Source: JBOHBN01 sp050698355 (GTDB lineage: Bacteria; Actinomycetota; Actinomycetes; Streptosporangiales; WHST01). Taken from it: a DNA stretch of 14,075 nucleotides. The stretch covers positions 1-14,075 of the forward strand of contig JBOHBN010000349.1 of NCBI GenBank assembly GCA_050698355.1, written 5' to 3'. The notes beneath the pieces are model-generated. The model saw only the letters and a list, made by a program, of their open reading frames with translations. It did no database searches and was not told where the DNA came from. Each line of letters begins with the position of its first letter. Within the stretch, counting starts at the first letter, position 1. This document shows positions 6,094 to 13,011 of the stretch, piece after piece. A program made the position numbers and the translations under genes.

Positions 6094-7671
6094 ATGTCCC
6101 TACCGAACGGCGATCCGCCGGGCTCGCCGAGCGCTCGCTCGCTGGCGGGCGCGGAGCGCATGCGGTTGGTCGAGCAGCTACACCACGTCGTCGCGAGCAT
6201 CAACGTCGAGACCGACCTCGACGCGGTCCTCGAACGTATCTGCGTCACCACGACCGAGCTTGTGCACGCCGACGCCGCGGCGTTCTTGCTGCTCGACGGC
6301 GAGCACTGGCGGCCGACCGTGCTGTGCCGTGGCCGGCGTCCGGAGCAGTGGGCACCGGTTCCGGTCGACGCGCTCGCCGGTGTTGCCGTCGACCAGCAGC
6401 GGTCGGCGTTCCTCGTCGCTGAGCTGGAGCCGGAGGTACGCGACACGGTGCGCTCCGCGCTGCCCGGCGCGTACGCCGGTGCGCTCGCGACGCCGCGCAC
6501 CGACCGCGCCAGCGGGGTGCTGGTCGCGCTGTACGGCCCGGACCGGCGCGTGCCGCGAGCCGTCGAGCTCGAGTTGCTCGGGCTCCTCGCCGAGCACGCG
6601 GGTGTGGCGATCACCAACGCGCACAGGTACGCGTACGCGGTGCGGCAGCGCGGCCGCCAGCACGCGATCGTGGACGCGACGGCCGACGGGCTGGCGGTGC
6701 TCGACGACGACGGCCGCGTCCTGCAGTGGAACCGTTCGGCCGCGCGGCTCACCGGGGTATCCGCGTCCGACGTGCTCGGGCAGCCGACGCCCTTTCCCAC
6801 ACCGCTCTCCGGGCAGGTGCTCGACCACCGGCTAACTGACGGGCGCTGGCTGGAGATCCTGTGCTCCAACGTCCCGGACAGCACCGACCGGGTCGTCGAC
6901 TTCCGTGACGTTTCGCAGACGCGCGAGCTCGACGAGGCCAAGGACCTGTTCCTCGCCACGGCGGGACACGAGCTGCGCACGCCGATCACCGCGATCCAGG
7001 GCTTCGCGAGCACGCTGCTGCGCCGGTGGTCGGACCTGCCCGACGCGGACCGCCGGCGCGCGGTCGAGGTCATGGCGGAACGTTCGGGCGCGCTCGCGAA
7101 CCTCGTCGACAAGGTCATGCTCGGGTCCACCGTCGGCCAGCACGAGGTCGAGCTGACGGCCGGCCCGGTCAACCTGGAAACGCTGCTGCACAACGTCGTC
7201 GCCGGTTTCGCGCCGCCGTCGGGCGACTACCGGATCGGGCTGGATCTCACCGGCGGCGCCACGTCGGTGTGGGCAGACCGGCTCGCGCTCGACCAGGTGG
7301 CGGCGCAGCTGCTCGAGAACGCGATCAAGTTCTCTCCGGAGGGCGGCGCCGTGACCGTACGTACGTGGGTGGGTGCCGGGCAGGCCGGGTTCTCCGTCCT
7401 GGACCGCGGCATCGGTGTCGACCCGTCCGACCTGGAGCGGATGTTCGAGCTCTTCTACCAGGGCGGGGCGGGCGAGCGGCGCCGCTTCGGCGGCATGGGT
7501 CTGGGACTGTACATCGTCCGCCAGCTGCTGCGCGCCCAGCATGGTGCGGTGAGCGCGCACCAGCGAGCCGGTGGTGGCCTGGAGGTACGGGTCGCGCTGT
7601 CGCGGGTGGAGCCACAGTGCGGCGACGGAGCCCAGCTGGACGGGCTCGCCATGCAGACCAGCCAGTCCTAG
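6094..7671 (+). CDS. Soluble GAF-PAS sensor histidine kinase (orphan)
   Basis: The 525-residue protein has the order GAF (about 20-180), PAS (about 185-280, with DGLAVLDDDGRVLQWNRSAARLTG), HisKA and HATPase_c. The phosphoacceptor is His292 in FLATAGHELRTPITAIQGF. The N box is LLENAIKF near 405, the G1 box DRGIGVD near 437, and the G2 box GGMGLGLYIV near 466. A FYQGGAGERRRFGG stretch forms the F box and ATP lid. There is no membrane segment, so it should sense a cytosolic signal. The ATG at 6094 is chosen because GGAGGTG sits six bases upstream; the open frame extends further upstream through sirB but without reason. No response regulator is adjacent, so its partner is encoded elsewhere. The ligand cannot be told from sequence. 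Its position after the sulfur operon may be chance, since it has its own 136-bp upstream region. Confidence 0.9.
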   Translation: MSLPNGDPPGSPSARSLAGAERMRLVEQLHHVVASINVETDLDAVLERICVTTTELVHADAAAFLLLDGEHWRPTVLCRGRRPEQWAPVPVDALAGVAVDQQRSAFLVAELEPEVRDTVRSALPGAYAGALATPRTDRASGVLVALYGPDRRVPRAVELELLGLLAEHAGVAITNAHRYAYAVRQRGRQHAIVDATADGLAVLDDDGRVLQWNRSAARLTGVSASDVLGQPTPFPTPLSGQVLDHRLTDGRWLEILCSNVPDSTDRVVDFRDVSQTRELDEAKDLFLATAGHELRTPITAIQGFASTLLRRWSDLPDADRRRAVEVMAERSGALANLVDKVMLGSTVGQHEVELTAGPVNLETLLHNVVAGFAPPSGDYRIGLDLTGGATSVWADRLALDQVAAQLLENAIKFSPEGGAVTVRTWVGAGQAGFSVLDRGIGVDPSDLERMFELFYQGGAGERRRFGGMGLGLYIVRQLLRAQHGAVSAHQRAGGGLEVRVALSRVEPQCGDGAQLDGLAMQTSQS

Positions 7672-7719
7672 GGCCCAGCGTCTCGGCATCCGAACACGCC
7701 AGCGGTGGGTTGCCGCGAA

Positions 7720-7776
7720 CGCAAAAAGGGCCCGAGCACCGTCGACGGGGGACACAACAGTGCTCGGACCGGCCTT
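7720..7776 (-). ncRNA. Candidate small RNA ending in an intrinsic terminator
   Basis: On the minus strand a promoter at 7780-7807 predicts a start near 7773-7776. The transcript would be about 50-57 nt. CCGAGCAC and GTGCTCGG (7760-7767 and 7732-7739) form a perfect 8-bp stem, extended by two pairs past one mismatch, with a 20-nt loop containing CCCCC. The stem is followed by a CCCTTTTT tract, a textbook Rho-independent terminator. No minus-strand gene lies upstream, so the terminator has nothing else obvious to end. The C-rich loop recalls the actinobacterial 6C RNA class, but I cannot match its two-hairpin consensus. In the plus direction the same hairpin could weakly terminate the histidine kinase transcript, but no T-run follows it there. 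Confidence 0.55.
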
Positions 7777-7779
7777 GAA

Positions 7780-7807
7780 ACTATAGGTAGCGTTAACCAG
7801 GCATCAA
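7780..7807 (-). promoter_or_regulatory. Minus-strand promoter for the candidate sRNA
   Basis: Reading leftward, TTGATG (7807-7802) is separated by 16 bases from TATAGT (7785-7780). These are close matches to the housekeeping -35 and -10 hexamers and are unusual in such GC-rich DNA. No plus-strand or minus-strand protein gene is positioned to use it other than the sRNA candidate. Confidence 0.6.
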
Positions 7808-7871
7808 GGCCACGGCAAGCATTTCTCGACAACGCGTAGGTAACGACTCGGATTTGCAGGTAATGCGTTAC
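7784..7871. repeat. AGGTA-RCG-type short repeats in the 7672-8021 gap
   Basis: Related words TAGGTAGCGTTAAC (7784-7797), TAGGTAACG (7837-7845) and CAGGTAATGCGTTAC (7857-7871) recur in this gene-free stretch. GTAACG at 7840-7845 is inverted as CGTTAC at 7866-7871. They may be binding sites for a regulator of the sRNA or the methyltransferase. Nothing else was seen in the gap between about 7872 and 8021 apart from a weak TACATT (7946-7951) without a good -35. Confidence 0.25.
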
Positions 7872-8021
7872 ACGCAGTGGTCACACCGATATTGACCGTG
7901 TCCAGGTTGGGGTTGGGCCTGCCAGGTGCCGCCGACACGGGCCGGTACATTGACCCCTCGTGCGGTCCGTCCGGAGGCTGGCCGCAGCTTGTTGGATCGA
8001 CAGGTGAGACGGGAGCGTTCG

Positions 8022-9023
8022 ATGGTCGCGTGGTACACCAAGGCAGCCGTTCAAGGACTGCTGTCGGTCCTACCCGACCGCGTGGCTCAGCGGACCAACT
8101 GCGCGTTCCAGACCCATGTCACCCGCTCCCTCCGGCTCAACAACAAGTACGTCAAGCGCAAGTGGCGGCGCGCGCGGTGGCACGTCGACGCCTGGCGTGA
8201 GTACACCGGTGGCGGGGGTTCCGGGTGTGGCGGAGTGGGCGGTGGCGGGGATTCCGGGTGTGGCGGAGTGGGCGCTGGCGACCACGACACCTTCCAGGCG
8301 GTCGAGCTGGGCACCGGCTGGTTTCCCATCACGAGCATCGGGCTCGTCCTGTGCGGTGCGGAGCGCGTGATCACGTACGACGTCAACGCGTTGGCCAGCG
8401 CGAAGACCGTCCGCTCCGTCCTGAAGCGGGTGAACCGGCTGATCAAGCGCGGCAAGATCGTGCCCACGAGCAAGCGCGCCCGCAAGGCGCTGAAGCGGGT
8501 CCTTGCCGAGAGCAGGGGCGCGGACGCCAAGACCATGCTCGCCGGGCTCGGCATCGAGGTGCGCATCGGCGACGCGCGCACGAGCGGGCTAACGGATGGC
8601 AGCGTGGATCTGGTCTGCTCGACGAGCACGCTGGAACACATCCCGATGCCGATGCTCACCGGCCTGCTTACCGAGTTTCGCCGGATCGCGGGCGACAAGA
8701 CGGTAATGAGCCACATCATTGACCTTTCGGACCACTACGCCCAGGTCGACCCGTCGATCACGCAGTTCAATTTCCTGCGCTACTCCCCTGGGCGGTGGCG
8801 GTTATTCAACAACTCGCTGCATTACCAGAACAGGTTGCGGATCAGCGACTACCGGCACGTGCTGGCTGAGACCGGGTGGGAGATCCTGGACGAGGACAGC
8901 AGCAGGCGCCCGGCGGAGGAGCTGCGCCGCGTACCGGTCCATACCAGCTTCAGCGGCTACGCGGAGAACGACCTGCGCGTCGTCGTAAGCCGCCTCATCA
9001 CCCGTCCGGCCGCTTCCCGGTAA
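8022..9023 (+). CDS. Class I SAM-dependent methyltransferase domain protein
   Basis: The 333-residue protein has a basic N-terminal helical region (LNNKYVKRKWRRARWHVDAWREY). A Rossmann methyltransferase core follows: motif I VELGTGWFPITSIGLVLCGAERVITYDV at about 94-121, and the motif II/III region IEVRIGDARTSGLTDGSVDLVCSTSTLEHIP at about 178-208. A C-terminal part with the FNNSLHYQNRLRISDY stretch completes it. LVCSTSTLEHIP is typical of Methyltransf_11-like proteins. The substrate is unknown; relatives often sit in glycan or surface-polymer loci, but no such genes are adjacent. The ATG at 8022 has GGGAG about eight bases upstream; an upstream in-frame extension is basic and proline-rich and not supported. 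Residues 63-84 are a Gly-rich insertion made by a 33-bp tandem repeat just before motif I, which looks like an expansion in a loop. It converges on arcA with six bases between the stops. Confidence 0.8.
   Translation: MVAWYTKAAVQGLLSVLPDRVAQRTNCAFQTHVTRSLRLNNKYVKRKWRRARWHVDAWREYTGGGGSGCGGVGGGGDSGCGGVGAGDHDTFQAVELGTGWFPITSIGLVLCGAERVITYDVNALASAKTVRSVLKRVNRLIKRGKIVPTSKRARKALKRVLAESRGADAKTMLAGLGIEVRIGDARTSGLTDGSVDLVCSTSTLEHIPMPMLTGLLTEFRRIAGDKTVMSHIIDLSDHYAQVDPSITQFNFLRYSPGRWRLFNNSLHYQNRLRISDYRHVLAETGWEILDEDSSRRPAEELRRVPVHTSFSGYAENDLRVVVSRLITRPAASR
8208..8273. repeat. Two tandem 33-bp G-rich repeats inside the methyltransferase gene
   Basis: Copies at 8208-8240 and 8241-8273 differ at one base (GGT to GAT). 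Each encodes 11 residues, GGGGSGCGGVG and GGGDSGCGGVG. The repeat keeps the reading frame and adds 22 residues between a basic helix and SAM motif I. Confidence 0.95.
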
Positions 9024-9029
9024 CGGTTG

Positions 9030-10244
9030 TCAGCTCGGCAGCGGGTCGCGGTGGACCGGGCAGGACATGCAACGCGGGCCGCCGCGGCCGCTGCCCAGCT
9101 CGCTCCCGGCGATGCGGATCACCTCGATTCCCTCCGCCTCCAGGCGCGCGTTGGTCTCCACGTTGCGCTCGTACGCCACGCAGATCCGCGCCCCGATCGC
9201 CAGCGTGTTGTTCCCGTCGTCCCACTGCTCGCGCTCGGCGGTGACAGCGTCCAGGCCGGTGTCGATCACGCGCAGCCGCTCGATGCCCAACGCGCGGGCG
9301 GCCGCCTCGAGGAACGGCGCCGGCGCGGAGACCCGCGGCGTGTCACCGTCCGGGGTCAGCGTGTAGGCGATGAGCGTGTCGGCGACGTTCGGGTACATCA
9401 GCATCGCGTCGGCGTCGACCATCGTGCACACCGTGTCGAGATGCATGGTCGCCCGCTCCTGGGCGATCGGAACGGCGAGAACGGTATGCGCGATACCGCG
9501 GGCGAACGCCCGTACGGCCAGCCGCTCGACGCCTGACGGCGCAGTGCGCTCGCCGGTGCCAACCGCAAGCACGCCGGGGGCGAGCAGCAGCACGTCGCCG
9601 CCCTCGAGGGGCTCCAAGCCCGGCTCGTACAGCAGGTCGGGGCCCGGGCCGGCACCGTCGGCGGTGAAGCGGGGATGGTGCCTGTAGATCGCCCGGGTGA
9701 GGTTGGTCTCGCGGCGCCGGGCGGCCATCGCCAGCGACGTCACGGCGACGGACGCGCCGATCCATGTGCTGGAGTCGCGGGTGAACAGCAGGTTGGGGAG
9801 CGGGTCGATGACGAAGTCACGCCGGTCCATCAGCGCGTACGCCAGGCCGCGGCCGCCGGGCAACTCGTCGTGGGCGAGGCCAGTGACGAGCGTCTCGGCG
9901 AGTTCGCCGGCTGGAAGGTCGTGCAGGTAGTCGCGCAGGTACGCGCCCAGCGCGTCACCGAACCGTACGCCCGCAAGGGTGGCATCGATCGCCTCGGCGC
10001 GTGCGCCCGGTAGCGCGAACGCCTCGGTGAGCAGCGGTACGACGTACAGCACCTCGACGCCGCGGTCGGTGAGGGCCTGGGCGAACGCGTCGTGCTCCTC
10101 CTGCGCCCGGCCGACCCAGGGTATGCCGTCGAACAAGAGCTGGTCGTTGTTGCGGGGGGTGAGGCGGCGAAGCTCGGCGCCCGGCCGATGGAGCAGCACG
10201 GTGCGCAGCGCGCCGACCTCGCTGTCGACCTGATGTGTTCCCAC
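9030..10244 (-). CDS. arcA: Arginine deiminase
   Basis: ArcA hydrolyses L-arginine to citrulline and ammonia. The 404-residue protein carries all the guanidino-group-modifying residues: LLFTRD with Asp157, LEGGD with Glu214, MHLDTV with His268 and Asp270, and the catalytic Cys392 in GGPRCMSCP. HRPGAELRRLTP near the N-terminus and WDDGNNTLAI at 341-350 are also typical. The base before the catalytic Cys is Arg; well-known enzymes have His there (HCMTCP). The GTG at 10244 gives the usual VGTHQVDSEVGALRTVLLHRP start; an upstream GTG frame adds 25 residues that look unlike the family. CAAAGT lies six bases before this GTG and no Shine-Dalgarno is evident, so the mRNA may be leaderless. No arcB, arcC or arcD is next to it, so the role may be arginine catabolism or pH/nitrogen control using carbamate genes elsewhere. 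Confidence 0.95.
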   Translation of the reverse strand: MGTHQVDSEVGALRTVLLHRPGAELRRLTPRNNDQLLFDGIPWVGRAQEEHDAFAQALTDRGVEVLYVVPLLTEAFALPGARAEAIDATLAGVRFGDALGAYLRDYLHDLPAGELAETLVTGLAHDELPGGRGLAYALMDRRDFVIDPLPNLLFTRDSSTWIGASVAVTSLAMAARRRETNLTRAIYRHHPRFTADGAGPGPDLLYEPGLEPLEGGDVLLLAPGVLAVGTGERTAPSGVERLAVRAFARGIAHTVLAVPIAQERATMHLDTVCTMVDADAMLMYPNVADTLIAYTLTPDGDTPRVSAPAPFLEAAARALGIERLRVIDTGLDAVTAEREQWDDGNNTLAIGARICVAYERNVETNARLEAEGIEVIRIAGSELGSGRGGPRCMSCPVHRDPLPS

Positions 10245-10291
10245 GCGCCAACTTTGCCAGAACGCGGCAGGGCGTCTTGCGGGGCCGGTGA

Positions 10292-10317
10292 GGCCCGCGG
10301 CACAAGTGCCGCGGGCC
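10292..10317 (-). terminator. Strong GC hairpin downstream of the PRC-barrel gene
   Basis: GGCCCGCGGCAC at 10292-10303 is exactly inverted as GTGCCGCGGGCC at 10306-10317 with only AA between. On the minus strand it starts 11 bases after the PRC-barrel stop and lies before arcA, in the same direction. No T-run follows, as is common in actinobacterial terminators. It should separate the two genes' transcripts. Confidence 0.7.
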
Positions 10318-10327
10318 ACAGGCAGCC

Positions 10328-11209
10328 TTACCGCGTACCGGAACCGCTCGAGCCGCGGTTCTCGTGCCGCCCGCCGCTGGCAGTGTCGTCGACATCGACC
10401 TGCTCCTTGCGGACGGTCTCGGTGACCTGCTGGTCCTCCTGCACGGTCTCGGTGTCGAGTCCGACCCGCTCGACGGGTACGGTCTCCTTGCTCACCACGG
10501 GCCGCTCCTCGTGCACCACGACCTCGCGTTCCTCATCACCGAGTTCGCCGCCTCGCGCAGTCGTGTCGTCGGGCGACACCGGCTCGCGGGTGACGTGGAC
10601 CTCTTCGTGCTGCACCGGCACGGTGACCTGCTGCTCCTCGGTCACCACGTGCTTGCGCAACCGGACCCGGCCGGTCTCGGCCGCCTCGGTGCCGGTCCGT
10701 AGCCGCTCCTCGGAGCGCACCATCGATTCGTCGCCCTGAGGCTGCCCGCGACTCGTCGTGGGACGCTCCTCAGTACCGGGCGTGGTCCCCGCTCCGGCCG
10801 CTGGTGCTCCTGCAGCCGGCGCTCCGCCGGCCGACTGGTCGGCCGCGGTTCGGCCCTGGCCCTGGCCCTGGCCCGGCTGCTGACCGTTGGGCGCGCCACC
10901 GGTCCGCATGCCGTAGTGCCGGTAGAGATCCCTGACCTCCTGGTCGTTGATCTCGCCGTCGTCCGGGACCCGCGGTGCCCCCTTGATGGTGTCCTTGCGC
11001 GGGCTCACGTGCAGCCCGGACTCGTCGGTGGTGGCACCGGCGAGCGGTACGAACGAGTCCTTGTTCCCGAACATCCCGGTCCGTACGGTCACCCACTCGG
11101 GCGTACGGGACTGATCGGAGGTATACAGGTCCGACGCCGTACCGATCTTCTTGTTGTCGCCGTCGTAGACGGTCTGGCCTACGACCTTGTCTAGCTGGTT
11201 GGTACCCAT
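10328..11209 (-). CDS. PRC-barrel and DUF2382 domain stress-type protein
   Basis: The 293-residue protein has three parts. Residues 1-95 form a PRC-barrel (GQTVYDGDNKKIGTASDLYTSD, VTVRTGMFGNKDSFVPLAGA, DDGEINDQEVRDLYRHYG). Residues 103-160 are a low-complexity linker (GQGQGQG, GGAPAAGAPAAGAG). Residues 162-275 form a DUF2382 domain, very acidic with Val-rich repeats (RLRKHVVTEEQQVTVPVQHEE, RPVVSKETVPVERV). This combination is common in actinobacteria and in relatives of YsnF-type stress proteins; the biochemical role is unknown. The ATG at 11209 follows GGGGAGGT by eight bases, a strong ribosome site. Longer upstream frames on the same strand are Arg-rich and unsupported. A SigB/SigF-like promoter candidate lies 45-70 bases upstream. 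No signal peptide or membrane segment is seen. Confidence 0.9.
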   Translation of the reverse strand: MGTNQLDKVVGQTVYDGDNKKIGTASDLYTSDQSRTPEWVTVRTGMFGNKDSFVPLAGATTDESGLHVSPRKDTIKGAPRVPDDGEINDQEVRDLYRHYGMRTGGAPNGQQPGQGQGQGRTAADQSAGGAPAAGAPAAGAGTTPGTEERPTTSRGQPQGDESMVRSEERLRTGTEAAETGRVRLRKHVVTEEQQVTVPVQHEEVHVTREPVSPDDTTARGGELGDEEREVVVHEERPVVSKETVPVERVGLDTETVQEDQQVTETVRKEQVDVDDTASGGRHENRGSSGSGTR

Positions 11210-11253
11210 GGTTTTGACCTCCCCGGTAGGTACAACGCGGCCAAAACCGCCCA

Positions 11254-11279
11254 TTACCCGCATGCGATGGTCAACTAAC
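11254..11279 (-). promoter_or_regulatory. Candidate SigB/SigF-type promoter of the PRC-barrel gene
   Basis: Reading leftward, GTTAG (11279-11275), 15 bases, then GGGTAA (11259-11254). General-stress sigma factors of actinobacteria recognise GTTT-N14-16-GGGTAY-like sites, so this is a near match. It would give a 5' UTR of about 40 bases before the strong ribosome site. No good housekeeping promoter was seen here. Confidence 0.4.
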
Positions 11280-11343
11280 ACAAAATCGCAGCTCGATGGC
11301 GATTCCGTCGCAGGAACGTCGATTGACCACCACGGGGAGAAAC

Positions 11344-11370
11344 GCCGGGGCATGGTCGTGGCGCCCCGGC
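11344..11370 (-). terminator. Intrinsic-type terminator of the flavoprotein gene
   Basis: GCCGGGGC at 11344-11351 is exactly inverted as GCCCCGGC at 11363-11370 with an 11-base loop. On the minus strand it begins 12 bases after the flavoprotein stop and is followed by GTTTCTC, a short T-rich run. Confidence 0.6.
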
Positions 11371-11382
11371 CGTTGTCGCAGT

Positions 11383-13011
11383 TCAGCGAGATGCGAGCAG
11401 CACGCCGGGATTCATGATCCCGCGCGGGTCGACCGCCTGCTTCACCGCGCGGAGCGCATCGACGCCGAGCGCGCCGACCTCGCGCTCGAGCCAGGGCGCG
11501 TGGTCGCTCCCGACCCCGTGGTGATGGGTGATCGTCGCGCCGGCCGCCGTGATCGCGTCCATCGCCGCCCGCTTCGCCGGCCACCATTGCGCGGCGGCGT
11601 CGTCGCCGCGCCGGGCGATGACGGTGACGTAGAGCGAGGCGCCCGTCGGGTACGCGTGCGAGACGTGGGTCAGCACGACCGGGGGGGTGCCCTGCGCGGC
11701 GAGCGCGTCGTGTACGGCCCGGCGTACGCCGGCATGCAGGTCGCCGAGATCGGTCCAGCTCGATGCGGTCTCCAGCGTCTCGGCCAGTGCGCCTGCGTCG
11801 AGCAGCGCGTCGCGCAGGTACGGGGCGTCATACCTGCCGTGCACCCAGCTCGCACCGACTCGCGCGCCGAGCGCCATCCCACCGGCGTCCTTGACGACCG
11901 CGTGCGCGAGCGCCCGCCGCGCCCGCACCGCGTGGGCGGACGTGCCCTCCCAGCCGAGGATGGCAAGGCACCCGCCATGGTGGCCTCGTGCCGCCTGGTA
12001 GGCGCGTACCGCGACACCGGCCGAGCCCGCGAGCGTCAGCGTGACCCGGGTCTCCTCCGCGTCGGACAGCCGCAGGACGTCGGGCGCCACGCCCTCCTGC
12101 ACGAGCCGCCGGAACGCGCGCAGCCCCGAGCCGAAGCCGGGGAACGACCACCCCTCGTACCGGCGTGTGGTCGGCGCGGGCCGCACGCGCAGCGTCGCTT
12201 CGGTGATCACTCCCAGGGTGCCCTCGGAGCCGGTGACCAGTGCCCGCAGGTCCGGACCCGCGGCCGAGCGTGGGCCGTGGCCCACCGCGAGCATTCCGCG
12301 CGGCGTCGCGACCCGCACCGCGGCGACCAGGTCGTCGATGCGCCCGACACCGGTGGACGCCTGCCCGGCGGACCTGGTCGCGACCCAACCGCCGACGGTC
12401 GAGCACTCCCAGGACTGCGGGAAGTGCCCGAGGGTGTAGCCCCGCGCGCCCAGCAACTCCTCGACGCGGGGCCCGGTGACCCCGGCCTGCAGTGTGGCCA
12501 GCTGGGATTCCTCGTCCAGGCGCACGAGCGCGTCCATCCGCGCCAGGTCGACGGTCACGACGGCGACCCGCCCGCCCGCTCGCGGCTCGACCCCGCCGAC
12601 CACGCTCGTACCGCCTCCGTACGGCACCACCGCGACGTCGTGCTCCGCGCACGCGGCGAGCACGGCCAGGACCTCCTCGTGCGAGCCGGGCGCGACGACC
12701 GCGTCCGGAACGGGGAGTTCCGCATCCGCGCGCCGCCGCATCAGGTCGAGGTAGCTCATCCCGCCTGCGACGGCGAGCCGGTCGGCGGCAGCGGTCCGTA
12801 CATGCGCAGGGCCGACCGCGGCGGCGAGGCGCGTGAGGGCCCCGGGCGGAAGGGCGGAGGCGCGCACCCGTACAGGCGACGGCGTCTCCGGGCTGCGCGG
12901 GGTGAGGCCCAGCTCGCGGCGCAGCAGGGCCCGGTGCGCGCGCGTGAGGACGCGCGGCGCCGCAGGGCCGGGCCAGGACATCCGCGTGCGGGCGACCTCG
13001 GTGACCTCCAT
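11383..13011 (-). CDS. FAD-binding oxidase, alkyldihydroxyacetonephosphate synthase-like
   Basis: This 542-residue flavoprotein belongs to the vanillyl-alcohol oxidase/PCMH superfamily. The FAD-binding half has VPDAVVAPGSHEEVLAVLAAC, then PYGGGTSVVGG at 130-140, STVGGWVATRSAGQASTGVGRIDDLV at about 204-229 and VTGSEGTLGVITEATLRV at about 259-276. The C-terminal half has SHAYPTGASLYVTV (Tyr461), THHHGVG (His496-498) and MNPGVLL near the end. STVGGW, the late Tyr and the HHHG cluster are hallmarks of alkyl-DHAP synthases rather than lactate/glycolate oxidases. AGPS exchanges the acyl group of acyl-DHAP for a fatty alcohol, the first ether-lipid step; bacterial relatives of this type are mostly uncharacterised, so the reaction is inference. 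The ATG at 13011 has no ribosome site but has CACACT seven bases upstream; an ATG 30 bases downstream is possible. It is divergent from tetR, and the glpD neighbour handles the DHAP pool. Confidence 0.85.
   Translation of the reverse strand: MEVTEVARTRMSWPGPAAPRVLTRAHRALLRRELGLTPRSPETPSPVRVRASALPPGALTRLAAAVGPAHVRTAAADRLAVAGGMSYLDLMRRRADAELPVPDAVVAPGSHEEVLAVLAACAEHDVAVVPYGGGTSVVGGVEPRAGGRVAVVTVDLARMDALVRLDEESQLATLQAGVTGPRVEELLGARGYTLGHFPQSWECSTVGGWVATRSAGQASTGVGRIDDLVAAVRVATPRGMLAVGHGPRSAAGPDLRALVTGSEGTLGVITEATLRVRPAPTTRRYEGWSFPGFGSGLRAFRRLVQEGVAPDVLRLSDAEETRVTLTLAGSAGVAVRAYQAARGHHGGCLAILGWEGTSAHAVRARRALAHAVVKDAGGMALGARVGASWVHGRYDAPYLRDALLDAGALAETLETASSWTDLGDLHAGVRRAVHDALAAQGTPPVVLTHVSHAYPTGASLYVTVIARRGDDAAAQWWPAKRAAMDAITAAGATITHHHGVGSDHAPWLEREVGALGVDALRAVKQAVDPRGIMNPGVLLASR

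Noticed and set aside
7728..7775. The 7732-7767 hairpin as mainly the histidine kinase terminator
   Set aside because: In the plus direction no T-run follows, whereas the minus direction has CCCTTTTT and an aligned promoter; a weak dual role remains possible.
7892..7920. TTGACC (7892-7897) as a -35 for the methyltransferase
   Set aside because: The hexamer 17 bases downstream is GGGCCT, and no acceptable -10 lies at 15-19 bases.
8208..8273. Tandem repeat as a CRISPR array
   Set aside because: Only two directly abutting copies without spacers, in frame within a gene.
10854..10875. CCTGGC hexamer repeat in the PRC-barrel gene as a mobile or regulatory repeat
   Set aside because: It encodes the GQGQGQG linker between two domains and is ordinary low-complexity coding sequence.
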